From: Carposina sasakii
Taxonomy: Eukaryota; Arthropoda; Insecta; Lepidoptera; Carposinidae
NCBI GenBank assembly: GCA_014607495.2
Contig: CP053149.1
Span: 13,962,120-14,026,119, forward strand
Length of the DNA stretch: 64,000 nt
Direction: 5' to 3'
Numbering within the stretch: position 1 is the stretch's first letter; each line of letters begins with the position of its first letter. This document shows, in pieces, positions 11,791 to 22,700 of this stretch. Below the pieces are notes generated by a model. That model was not told the DNA's origin, ran no database searches, and was given only the letters and a program-made list of their open reading frames with translations. Position numbers and translations under genes: made by a program.

Positions 11791-12654
11791 AACACCCTTC
11801 TATTTTAGTTTGATTCCTTACTTTTACGATATGTACAGAAGGAGATGCAGAAAAAATAAATATTGTGGTAAATAATGAGATTTCATCTTGAGTTTATTAG
11901 TTCAGCACCATTTTAGCGGCCACAATTGTATTTAATAGCTATCCATTAAGGTGAGAATTGTATCGGTGAGCATACTGACATTCCTCTGAAATTATTGGAT
12001 AAGGATCTTGACCTGATGATGGGGAGACAATGAAGTCAATTGTGAAGGAATCTGAGTCCTTGGAAACAAAGCCCCATACTGTCAATGGACGGTCATTGCT
12101 AATGGTCATTGATTTGAGCGAAACACGACATGTGAGAATATATTTTATAGTAGTGAAATAAGGAGGTACGGGGTAGGCAGAGCACCAAGGGCTATAGGAC
12201 CACATGGTGCCACTTCTGACCAATTTTGAGGGTATAGTTGAGATGTACAAGTTCGGTTAGTAGTGACAGGTGGTCAGCCCATCGCCTACAAAACACCAAG
12301 ACCAAGAGAAGCAGCTGTAGTATTATACGTTTTTTTTTTTCACTCCCAGAGCAGCATAGAAGAAGCAAATAAGGAATTATGACGGCTAAACGAATCTAGA
12401 AAAAACAACGCAGAAGTAAAAATGTTCAATCGCGAATTTGCGATTAATTGATTGCTTATAAGTATAATACCAAATTGCAACTTACGCTATGGCATTGCTA
12501 TCGCTTTGCTTCTGCGAGATTCTTAGCAGCCTACGGACATATAGGCAAAGTTGCCATCTCGCCTGATAACTCGAAAGTTCTTTGGGGTGAGCATGAATTA
12601 AAAGCAAGATTGTTTCCACAGTGGAAGCATAACGATGCTAAATGCAGTATACTA
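11791..12654. other. Intergenic, no gene recognised
   Basis: Contains 'ttacttttacgatatgtacagaaggagatgcag' (about 11818-11850), a fragment of repeat family A. Nothing else is recognised. Confidence 0.4.
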
Positions 12655-12770
12655 TAGGGTTGCCAACTGTCCTGTTTTCCCAGGACATGTCCTGCTTTTT
12701 GGGGTGTCCTGGGCTGTCCTGGATGGTTTTTAAGCATCGTCCTGAGTTCTAGAGTCCTGACACATTCGCT
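12655..12770. repeat. GTCCTG-rich segment
   Basis: The hexamer GTCCTG or close variants recur about seven times in roughly 100 bases (ctgtcctg, atgtcctg, gtgtcctgg, ctgtcctgg, cgtcctgag, agtcctg). This could be an internal tandem array of a transposon. No full element could be outlined. Confidence 0.5.
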
Positions 12771-14172
12771 ATCGGCAGATTTTTAAAGGTGCCGACATCA
12801 GGGCAACGCCTAGTGCGACGACGCAAATAAGCGTCAGCGACACCTCTAGAAATCCTAAAAGAAGTAAATACGTAGTCGCCGGCACTGAATGTGTTAAAGA
12901 ACTATGTTTTAAAGCTGTAACAAACCGTATGTATTCGTTACTGAGTAACGGGTACTCTATCGAGTACCGAGTAACGAAACGTTACACAGGAATTCGCCTC
13001 GTTACTCGCATATTTCGTATCATTGGTATTTTTCGTATAATAGGTACACTGTTTCGAATCGCAAGTGGTGTATTGATATGTTTGTTTTAGATCATAATGT
13101 TCTACCAAAGGTTCTACCCATGCGCGTGATGCGATTAATTTAAATCCCTAATTTCAAAGAACGATGTTTAGGCTTGTTTAAAGTTTTTTTTTTTAATTTC
13201 ATCAGTGTTTTTTACTGTTTTGTACTCTTCTTTGCAATATAATTTAAGTTTATAGTTAAGATTTTCTAAATAGCAAATACCATTGCAAATTTGGTAGATT
13301 AAATTACGTCGACAATACGTCGATAGTTCACGGCGATTCGACTCGTAAAAAAATGGCCCCAATTGAATGGGTAATATTAGAAAAGTCATTCTTAAAATTG
13401 TATGGATCCATTTTACATTAATTCTATATATTCCGATGTTTTAAAAACATTTGGGCGTTTTTACAGCCATTGATGAAACCTAGTTCCATTTATTAATTTA
13501 ATCACTTGACACCTCGTTCCCGTGCCACTTATCTCCGTTTAAACTTACACAATTTACTTTCAAGATCACATTAATGTCAGACACTGTTCTAAACTTCTGC
13601 TTTGTGTAAAGTGCATCGATAATATCTGAGCCATTCTCAACTGTGCGACGAGGATAACAATACTATCTGCTGCGAGTGCGAGAAGGATAGCCGATCTTGA
13701 ATAGAAACATGAAAATTTTACAGCATTTTTATTGCGCGCGCGCCGATCCGTGTTTATGCCTTGGCGTCCGGTGCCTTTGCTTCGTTCTTTGGTGGCATGT
13801 TGTACGAGTCGAAGGTAGAAAGATATATCAATATGTACCTTACACTTTTATTATCACTAATGACAGAAATATCAAATGGTATATAATAATAGTGGTAGAT
13901 GATGGATAAGCGATTTTGTCGTGTACATGGATCATTTTACTGAAGGCTGCGGGCTGTATCCGTACGCCAATCATTTGTTATGTATGTAATTAACTTTATA
14001 ACATTTTTTGAAACTTACTTTTCTTTTCTGATAGACAATTACTTAGGTGATTATATAAAATTACACACCAACTTTTACTGTAGCAAATTTACATCGTGTT
14101 TATCTCATTTTCTGCGCGCGCATATTGATCGCAGCAAGGCATTCAATGCAGTATTTCATCGTCTTTGCTCAA
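12771..14172. other. Intergenic, no gene recognised
   Basis: Mixed unique sequence. Repeated 'gttactgagtaacg' type motifs occur at about 12935-13010. CpG clusters such as gcgcgcgcgcc near 13735 and tctgcgcgcgc near 14110 are unexplained. Confidence 0.4.
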
Positions 14173-14243
14173 GCACTGCTGGTGTAGTGGTATCATGCAA
14201 GATTCCCATTCTTGCGACCCGGGTTCGATTCCCGGGCAGTGCA
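14173..14243 (+). tRNA. tRNA-Gly (anticodon CCC)
   Basis: This folds as a clean 71-nt tRNA. A 7-bp acceptor stem pairs GCACTGC with GCAGTGC, followed by discriminator A. The D arm contains the A box (TGGTGTAGTGG). The anticodon stem CAAGA/TCTTG closes a TTCCCAT loop with anticodon CCC. A 5-bp T stem CCGGG/CCCGG encloses TTCGATT (B box GGTTCGATTCC). The next bases are aacc followed by eight T's, a good RNA polymerase III terminator. It has no CCA, as expected for a nuclear gene. It stands alone, with no other tRNA gene near it, and reads GGG glycine codons. Confidence 0.93.
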
Positions 14244-15874
14244 AACCTTTTTTTTTAAATTAATTATATTAATGACCTTATTCAAAGATTATCTTTAAAT
14301 TATTTTTGTTTTTTTAATCATAAAATAAACATACGAGTACCTTATCCTTTTACACAATCATGACAAGAATAAGGATAATAATTTCAGATAGACTTTGATA
14401 GAATTCGAATAATCGATAGATAAAAATCAAAACTAAATCAAATTCTTTCCATGCAGTTATCAATGACTATAGACCACACTGCATGAGAACTTTAGACGCC
14501 AAAATTCCCATGCCAGGGGATTTATAAACTAAGTTCCACCTACAAAGTCCTCTGACACTAGCGCTAGTGTCATGATAACAGTAACAATTATTTTGTATAT
14601 TTTATTTAGTTCGAAAAATTTCCGCAAGACTTCGCGATTGGAACACGCATTAATTCCTAGCATGGGAATGTTCGCAGAAGCCTGGGAACGATACAAATTA
14701 GTCGGAAGTGCGTCAATGGCGGTCACCAGACGTATCCAGTGAGTCAGACACGAAAAAAAAAACTCAATGGCTATCTTGTGGTGAACGCAGACAATTTTTT
14801 TAAAGTAAAAAACCGTAATGACCTAGACACGAGAAAATAGTTAATCGAGATTAGGTATATTTCTTTTGTTCAGAGAAAAAATATAACAAAATTACGAGAA
14901 TGATGTGCTGACAACAATTTCTCGATAACAAAGTTAAATAATTAAGTATGTATAGGTAGTTAGTACATGGGAAACTATATAGATAATACACATAAAGTGC
15001 CAATTTCATTAAAATAAGTACAAATAGCATAGCTACTAATGAATAGGTAAGGCAAGGAAATAATTTAATTTAACCATACAACATCAGTGAGTGAGTAACG
15101 AAATGACGGATAATAGGGATGAATAGAAAAAAAAGTACATATTGCGCCGATCCTAAATAAATGGGAACAGGGCAAGAAGATGATGACCAAGATATCACCA
15201 AGATTTTATCTAGGTAGTTCCTATATCAGACACGTATTCTTATTTCCGTTCAACATCCGCATAACTTCCTTACCCATTCACTCTTTGACGTCAATGTCTA
15301 GTGCAAAAAGTTTACGTAGAAACTACAGTGATTCAGGCTTCAAAGTGGAATAATTATAGTTTTTACTGAAATGATTCACTGATCAAGAGCCTGGAAAACG
15401 ATGGACATCGATTCTGACAGGAAATTTATTATTCATCGATTCTTTGGAAGCTTTTGTAGATTTTTTTTTGTAAAAATTATACCTTTGAAGTAACGAGTAT
15501 AACAATTTCAGTGTAATCATTGCGATTGTGTGTGACTGTTTGGCAATGTCCGAGTTAGTCACAATCCCAGGTAATAAATAAAAAAGTATAAATGAGAAAG
15601 TAGGTTTTTTGTCACCTCTTCACGCTTTCTTTATCATATAGTTAGGAGTACAGAGAAGGACATATGGATGGGTACAATTCATAGGCTATATTCTTTTCTC
15701 CATGCGGCAACAGCTATAGGTAGTATTTTATAATTGCTAAGTCGTGGATGGAGGCAAGTAAAAGTACTTACAAATTAAAATTAAAACCGTTTTTATTGAA
15801 TCATCCGTTCATGACATCAATCAGGCTTTGAAATATTATAATATTATCGAGGCCACTCGGATTGTCCAGAATTA
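14244..15874. other. Intergenic, nothing recognised
   Basis: AT-rich unique sequence after the tRNA terminator, with no exon or matched repeat. Confidence 0.4.
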
Positions 15875-16095
15875 GTGGGTCAGCTTGTGCGACTGTTTGT
15901 CCCCGACGTTCCGAAGTACAGCGTTAGACCGCGGAGGCACACGCTGCTGGCTGTGCCGCCAGCACGCACCGTGGCTCACAGGAACTCGCCGCTTCTCCGA
16001 GCTTTGGTGCTGCTTAATGCGCTCCTGGCTTCAGCACCTGAATGTGACTTGTTTGTAAGCGGATGGACGGTTGTGTGTCGGGATTGTCTGTGACA
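15875..16095 (+). pseudogene. LINE reverse-transcriptase C-terminal fragment
   Basis: The open frame ends a run of the type 'RLFVP', 'ARTVAHRNSPLLRALVLLNA', 'APECDLFVSGW'. This resembles the C-terminal tail that follows the reverse transcriptase domain in several insect non-LTR retrotransposons, where a basic segment with HRT is followed by SPL-R-L-LLN and E-CDLF. Only about 70 residues survive. No upstream RT motifs (such as FADD) are nearby. The family assignment is from memory of the motif pattern and is moderate. Confidence 0.5.
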
Positions 16096-16473
16096 TAGCA
16101 AATGATAGGTAACAACTGTATGTCTTAGTTCGTAATTTATATACTTAATTATTTACCTACTTTAAATTATTTACCTTTCAAGGCGCATTGGCGCAAGCAA
16201 TAAATAAATATGGCTAGCTGCCATCAAATAGGTAGTACGATTATTTTTTAATGTTTATAGGTTTGAAACCTTTTCTAATAACACTAAGTATAATGTTCTT
16301 GGGCCTTATCAGCTCAGGCTATTCCCCGGGTCAACACTGCTGTTGGACCACTAATTAACCAACTCATTACAATGAAAATGCCAGTAAAATATTTCATTAT
16401 TGTTATTAGGAAATTATTGGAGTTTGTACGTTGTAATTGTACAGTTAAATGCGGTTGTTTTGTATGGACACGC

Positions 16474-16499
16474 CATAATATGACATATGTCATATTATG
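16474..16499. repeat. 26-bp perfect palindrome
   Basis: The 13 bases CATAATATGACAT are followed directly by their exact reverse complement ATGTCATATTATG, with no spacer. Confidence 0.9.
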
Positions 16500-16619
16500 A
16501 CGCTTGACAAAAATTTAAATTTATACGGTATTTCTTTTTTATCTCATGTCGGATAATAAACTTACTCAATCACTCATAATTTCTGTGATTAGACTATTAA
16601 AAGTTACATACAATTAGGT

Positions 16620-17105
16620 CTATGCGTCCCAGGGCACGCCACAAGCCTACTGCCATAGGGAGGGTTTTGTCCATAGTCACCACGCTGAGCAGGCAAGTTG
16701 GAGACCGCAATGTGATTTTAGGACTACCTATGCTATAAATAAGGCAGGCGCTGCTGCCTACTATCCGGAAATCTTTATCGCCTCTTATTATACCCGAGTG
16801 CTAATGTCGTAGGTACTAACTGTTTCGATGCACCATTCGACTTTTCGGCACCTCATGATTCCAGTCCTTGATACTTACATTGCATTACTATACGTTACAA
16901 TACAATAGTAATGTAGTACATTACTATACGTTACACTAATTGAATCTAAGTGTCAAGGACTGGAATTGTGAGGCACCGAAAAGACTAATGGTGCATCGAA
17001 ACAGTTAGTATGACATTAGCACTCTATGACATCTTATTCCTCTATGACACGGGCTAGCATGAGGTGGTGCCATTCTACTCTGCCGATACCACGCGGCATA
17101 CCAAA
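16620..17105 (-). repeat. Family G repeat split by a MITE
   Basis: Family G, read in the reverse sense here, contains 'cagggcacgccacaag', 'catagtcaccacgctgagcaggc', 'ggcgctgctgcc' and 'ggtgccattctactctgccg'. It is the same element as 25000-25250. The palindromic MITE at 16796-17024 interrupts it between 'cctcttattataccc' and 'acacgggctagcatg', so the G copy is the older insertion. Confidence 0.75.
16796..17024. mobile_element. Family P fold-back MITE, copy 1
   Basis: Long imperfect inverted arms: GAGTGCTAATGTC...CTAACTGTTTCGATGCACC on the left against GGTGCATCGAAACAGTTAG...GACATTAGCACTC on the right. Pairing continues inward through ccagtccttg/caaggactgg. The centre carries repeated 'cattactatacgttac'. 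There is no coding capacity. A second copy with a nested SINE is at 44390-44845. Confidence 0.85.
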
Positions 17106-18789
17106 ATATAAAGATATAAGTAAAATAATATTAAAATTAACCAAGCATAGGTACCTACCAAACTACGTAGTATGTAAAAAGTATTTATGCTTATGTGTTA
17201 TATTTTGTAGTAATGGTATAGTTTTAGCTTTAATTATAATAGTGTATATCCTCAGTGAAACATGTCCAAGGGCACAGATGTAATTATTGCATATTTACCG
17301 ATATCTGCATATGCACCTAAATCTGTGTCTGCTTGTTTCCAAATAAATAAGTCTTACCTATCAAAGTAGGTACTTAATCAATATCAAATTGCAATTTTAC
17401 AAGTTAATACTCAGATTTTGTAAACCGATTGCCGATTAAGTGTAACATTATAAAATTTAATCCAGTTTTACGCAAGTAAAAGGCTTTTGGAGCTTTATGT
17501 CCAAGTCTTATCCTCTTAACCGAGTCAGAAGTCAGAACAATAACTCGTAAACATTTATCACGCTCTGTAAATGAGTACTTTTCAATGCCACTAATTATTT
17601 CCACAAAAACACCTCAAAAACAATTATTTGACGCCGCTTTTTACTTTGAAACATAATAATATGGGTTTTTAATTAAATGCTTTTATATGCCATAAATGGG
17701 TGCATTGTTAGCGTTTTTGATAATTTTTAATCATTACCTGTATTTTATTTTATGGAACTAATAGGGACCTTTATTGCGCTTAGCGCTTACCTTACGCATA
17801 CATCTAGGAATAACGTTAATATTAAATTCCTTAGTTAAATTCATTATCTACTTAGTAGAAACTAAGAGAGAAACACTTTCTATAGGATGTACTTATAAAT
17901 ATTATATTTAACTAAATATTTTGTTGTTCAATATCTTTATTGAACCATCACCCAAACGCTTCTAGTTAACTTGTTTTATTTGTGATATCTATACATTCAC
18001 CATCATGAAATAGCTCATAATTCCCCATTATGAGTCAATAGCTATCACACGAGTCGTTATAAGTCACAATTGATTAAGTTTTTCGTCAATGTCACGACTT
18101 GTATAGGGATGTCTGGTGCCTATCAATAAACTCATCGACATGACCATCTGAGATCACTATCGATACTCAATCCTGCACAGTCACTTGACTCGGGTGGCAT
18201 CACGTCTCTTTGTATTACAAGCTATCTAGAACTACATTATGGTCTAATATATGGAATTTAACTTGTTTCGGGGAATAAAGGCGCATTTGGATAGAATTGG
18301 TGCGGCGCTTACGACGTTCTGATCTTTTGGATGTTTATGACATTGCCTATAAGTTGAAAGCTAATCAAAATGTTTTAATCGATGAAGCGATAACGCTAGT
18401 GATGTGCTGTGCATATATTTTAAAAATCTTTAATTTAGTTTGTGATATTTTTTTATAGGTGAATGTAAGGTTGAATTTGTCAAAATTTGATAAGAGAATT
18501 TTTCCATAGGAAAAATTTACAAAGCGTCTCCCTCTTTTGTACCTTACCAATGTAGTATTGAAAAGTTATAGGTATTAAGGAAATTGCATAACGATGATGT
18601 GATCAAGAGTTATCTACCTTAAGAAAAGTTTATGGCCTGTTACTTGCTACAGAACATACATGGCAATACTTATTTTTAATACAGTCGGTACTTTATACAT
18701 TTAGTATCTACATAAACATCAAAATATGTAAAATGTAGCTTTGGTTGTTAATCTATAAATAAACCACGACTCTTGTGATTGTAATGTCG
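17106..18789. other. Intergenic, nothing recognised
   Basis: AT-rich unique sequence. A small inverted repeat, ctcataat-tcccc-attatgag, lies near 18010. No gene evidence. Confidence 0.4.
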
Positions 18790-18985
18790 TGTGGTGGTGA
18801 ATAGCACCACCCTATGTCTGCCCGTGGGAATCGTAATAGGCGATTTCTTTCGGGAGCTAGGCAGCCCGTCTACCCAGTGCAGCGTGGTGAGTAGGGGCAA
18901 AAACCTCCCTAGGGCAGTACAGCTTTGTATCATGCCCAGAGGGAGGCCTACGTCCAACAGTGGACTGCAATAGGCTGATGTGTGA
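18790..18985 (+). repeat. Family G repeat, 3' part
   Basis: It contains 'tgtctgcccgtgggaatcgta', 'cccagtgcagcgtggtgagta' and 'gtggactgcaataggctgatg', the canonical 3' end of family G. Confidence 0.75.
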
Positions 18986-19769
18986 AGTTGTGGTTATATC
19001 GATATCGAGAACCGCCGATTTTATACAACACTAAAGGTGAATGAATTCTTTGCATTACTTTAATTGATTTGTTAGATATTTCTTGTTGAGTGAACCATCA
19101 TTAATTGGAACTATGGAACATAATTTACCGTTTTCGTGGTTCCGTAGCGAAGACCACCTAAATTGTTATTAATTTGTGTTGTCATTGACACACTTGTCAT
19201 ATGGAAAGTTGGTTTTAACTTAAGATTTATTTATTATTTGTTATCATCCTAACTCTTGTTATAAATGAAGAACGTTTGTGTGCATGCCTAATTATTATTT
19301 TTACGTATTTATCTCAACATTATTTACTTTTAAAGTTTCGCTTATTTCTATTACTCAAAGAGGGATTGACAATTGAATACTTATGTATTAAATGTTGTGT
19401 TTTTAAAGTAACACTACTCAAAATTCTATACAATTGTGCAAGTCAAAATAACCATAAAATCATCTTAAACACTCAACTCAAGAAGGTGGCTAGTTAGACG
19501 GTCAAGGAAGATTAACTTCAAGTGGCAAAAAACCTCAAGTATCGTACACAAGAATGGTTTTAGTGGCCGCCACTCCACTGTGACCACTCGAACACAACCG
19601 CTCCAAGTGCAAAAGAGCGTATCTTCATAGGAATATCACATAACATACGTCCTATTGTGTGAAGAAGATACAGTGCTTGTGGATACCATGGCGGTGCCAT
19701 TTAGTCCGCAGCTTGAGCATCTCTTGATTATCTTGAGCTGTTTAGTTTTGACAAGTGCTTGTTTTGAGA
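18986..19769. other. Intergenic, nothing recognised
   Basis: AT-rich unique sequence between two family G copies. Confidence 0.4.
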
Positions 19770-20062
19770 ATTAATGCTGCATAAGCATACTTGGCCGCGT
19801 GGTGCAGGCAGAGTAGAATTCGTAACACCCCATGTCTGCCCGTGGGTATCGTACGAGGCGATTAAGGGTTTCTGGGAGGTGGGCAGCAGCGCCTCCCGTG
19901 TTGACAACATAGTCCAAAATACAAACAGCGGTCACCAACCCGCCTGCCCAGCGTGGTGACTATGGGCAAATACCCCCATGGTAGTCTTGTGGCGTGCCCT
20001 GAAGGAGGCCTACGTCCAGCAGTGGACTGCAATAGGCTGATGATGATGATGATGATGAAGCA
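19770..20062 (+). repeat. Family G repeat with (gat)n tail
   Basis: The most complete forward copy. It runs from 'ttggccgcgtggtgc' through 'gcccagcgtggtgactatgg' and 'cctacgtccagcagtggactg' and ends 'aataggctgatgatgatgatgatgatga'. Open frames in it on both strands are shadows of the repeat. Confidence 0.8.
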
Positions 20063-20362
20063 CACTTATCTCTAGTATGAACCTACTTTTGCCTGCTGAC
20101 CCGGGGCATTTACTAGAATATGTCAGCTGGATCTCTTTCCATGCATGTCGTAAGAGTCGACAAAAAGGTGTACCTACGTATAAGCTAACCACTTATCACT
20201 GACTATTTACTAAACAGAAGCTGCCTACCTTTTTGGGGATACAGCGTATATATTGTATGTAATTTTATGCACCGCTATCACTACGGAGTTTATTTTATTT
20301 AGATAGTAGAGCAAGTTAACGCCTATTGACTTAAACTACTCAACTATAACTACCAAAGTCTC
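20063..20362. other. Short intergenic stretch, nothing recognised
   Basis: AT-rich sequence without features. Confidence 0.4.
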
Positions 20363-20669
20363 AGGCCGGGACTCCACCAAAGGGAGACGAGACGAGCGGA
20401 GAGGAGATGTTTTTTAAATGACCAATAGAATTGCGTTATTGATACATCTCCTCTCCACTCAGCTCCAGTGGAGATCGCTGTGCGGAGATGTGTAATATTT
20501 GTACGGCGCGATGGAAGCGGAGATGTGAGCTGTGCGCGGACGACACACTCGCACACTCGCAAGGCTAGCCCGGCACAGCTTCGGTGGATTCACCCGAGCT
20601 GAAAAACATCTCTTCTCGCATAGCACACAGCACACCGCACACATCTCCGCTTTGGTGGAGTCCCGGCCT
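20363..20669. mobile_element. MITE with 20-bp inverted ends
   Basis: The ends AGGCCGGGACTCCACCAAAG and CTTTGGTGGAGTCCCGGCCT are exact reverse complements over 20 bases. The 307-bp interior repeats 'ggagatgt' and its complement 'acatctcc' many times and has no transposase frame. Overlapping open frames on both strands are a by-product of its base composition. Confidence 0.85.
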
Positions 20670-22459
20670 AACGCTTATATTATTGAGGTAACTATTCCCT
20701 TGACGGCACTACACTAGGGTTAAACATGGTAGTACTTGATTTTCTTTAAATTTTTCACATCTTTATGGTGAAGTGTGATCGAAGTTTAAGCCAACAACTC
20801 ATGATATGGGGCTAATCTCGATCTCTATGTACGAGTATGAAGCCAAATGACAGCTGTAAGTTTTCACATAAAAAAATTAAACACGGCCTAAATGATCAAA
20901 GAAACTGGGTATTTAGAACTTCTAAATAAATGAATAAACAAACAGGAATATTCTCAGTGGATTCCTGTCAAACATGTTCTTTGTTGCAATTCGATTGTTC
21001 TTTGATGTTTTCCCGGGAATATTTCGTACAAGTTATGTATAGAGACCGTTTCATAGTGCTTGATTTTGGAACTAACAGTTTTGTATGTAGTTAACCCAAT
21101 AATGCAGTCGTCCACAGAGAAACGAGCGCCATCATTTAAAAGAACTATTTGATGTAACGCGCTTTTTATAAAAAAAAAAAACTTTTTTGTTTTAGGGTTC
21201 CTGTAGCATTACTAAATTATAAAGACTACTACATAATGTTACTACGGAATCATAAAAAGCTATAAAAGTGAACGAACATTGACATTTAGACCATTTATAG
21301 TCCTAACGTTTTAAGGTCCGTTGAGCCTAGGATATTTCGGTGAGGGTGCATCATCAACACATTTTCGCCAATTGGAAGCTTTCGTTTTGCGCATTCATTT
21401 GCACTTTAGCCATGTTTAGCGCTAGTGGGATCAGATGTATAAGATCAGCGACAGGTTGTAAACTCATCGCCTTAGAGAAAGAGAATGCCCCTGAGTTCTT
21501 TACTTAGACTCTTACGATATTCACGAAAGGAGATGCAGCCGATGCATTAGTCAACCTCCGGATCAGCAAGGGACTAGTCGATGTCAAGTGAAACTTTTCC
21601 ATCAAGTACGATACCTTGTTTTTTGTACCAAGAAGTAAATAAATGTCATGACTCGATTAGTACAGTTAAGAAACGCCAGGTGCTCAGGTTCGGAGAGTGT
21701 TTGTTTAACACAATTAGAGTTTCGCACGTGTAGTCTAATTATAGCAGACGTATACCGAAGCTCCTCAATGTCTATCACTCGTCATCAGCTAGCTTTTCAA
21801 CACTAAACAGTGCAGCTATCGAAACTCTTGGAAAAGTATTTTTTTAGGATCTACCTGTAGTATAAAAAAACTAATTTTCCCAGAATTTATAGTAGTAAGT
21901 AGTAAGTCTTTATGATCACCATGATCATAAAGAAAGAGTAAAGTAAAATTTTTCACAAGATTTTTACCGTAATTGGTGGTCATATCATTACCTGCTGCTT
22001 TGCTGTTAAAACTCTATATCACGTCAAAATGAACATGTACATATAGCACCATATAACCGACATCAACCTGATGTCGTGGTCATTGCTGTTCTGAAAGCTG
22101 CGATTTTGAAATCGGCTTCATGAAAATTGAGATCCTAATCAAAAGTGGTGGGGCGTATGCTTGCTCCGTCAACCTTCTTCTGCTTTGGCGACCATTAACA
22201 ATAGGTATAAGTGTGCTTTAATAAGTTTTGATTTAAAAACCCTGAGTAATAAATCCAATACATCGACACGCTAATTATGCGTGAAACTGGACTGAACTTC
22301 ATTAATAGTTCATAAGCGTTAATTTATCAAATCGCCCACACACATCGGATCCCCACCTTTAAATTTCTAATCAAGCGAAGCCTAATCCGCTAAATCTTAG
22401 CCGAAATAGCGCGAAAAGCGGCTGTGCGCGTGCGGCGGGGTGCGCCAGAGGCGTGCGCG
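20670..22459. other. Wnt6 upstream flank, with one family A repeat copy
   Basis: Family A lies at about 21395-21600: 'gggatcagatgtataagatcagcgacag', then 'gactcttacgatattcacgaaaggagatgcag' and 'ggatcagcaagggac'. The remaining sequence is unique and turns CpG-rich from about 22400 towards the promoter. Distal Wnt6 control elements could lie here, but none can be picked out by eye. Confidence 0.45.
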
Positions 22460-22493
22460 TCAGTCCGCCGCGCGATCTCACCCGACAGAGATC
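22460..22493 (+). promoter_or_regulatory. Wnt6 core promoter: initiator + DPE
   Basis: TCAGTC at 22460-22465 matches the arthropod initiator, with the A at 22462 as +1. AGATC at 22489-22493 fits the DPE consensus RGWYV, exactly at +28 to +32. No TATA box is seen 25-35 bases upstream, and the surroundings are CpG-rich (gcgtgcggcggggtgcg). Initiator-DPE promoters without TATA are common at insect developmental genes. The predicted leader to the Wnt6 start is 177 nt. Transcript data are lacking. Confidence 0.65.
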
Positions 22494-22494
22494 C

Positions 22495-22691
22495 ATGCAA
22501 GCAACACCGCGAAATTTCGGTACTCGATACGAAAACTGCCATCGATAACAGAAAGTCTCTCGATTTGACGATAATGATACGGCTATCAGTAGTAGGACAT
22601 TAGGACATGGTTAAGGTGTGACAGAGTGATGTCGAGAAATGCAGCCGGTCGTCATCGCCACCTGCCTGCTGTTCCTCGCGCCTATCACTGA
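22495..22691 (+). promoter_or_regulatory. Four upstream AUGs in the Wnt6 leader
   Basis: Between the predicted start of transcription and the Wnt6 AUG are short frames at 22495-22548 (17 codons), 22574-22603 (9 codons) and 22607-22621 (4 codons). A fourth, at 22629-22691, is out of frame and overlaps the Wnt6 start codon by more than 50 bases. Its AUG has G at -3. Such an arrangement usually lowers translation of the main frame. The frames are direct observation; the effect is inference. Confidence 0.6.
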
Positions 22692-22700
22692 CTCTTGGTG
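22639..22700 (+). CDS. Wnt6: Wnt6 exon 1 (signal peptide)
   Basis: Encodes residues 1-20 and two bases of Trp21: a hydrophobic leader ([12 protein letters not shown]) ending at the TDSW that precedes the mature protein. The donor is gtgagtaagg, phase 2. Joining to exon 2 restores the Wnt6-type SWWASGS. Confidence 0.93.

Noticed and set aside
20350..20717. Three overlapping open frames on both strands
   Set aside because: All fall inside the MITE at 20363-20669.
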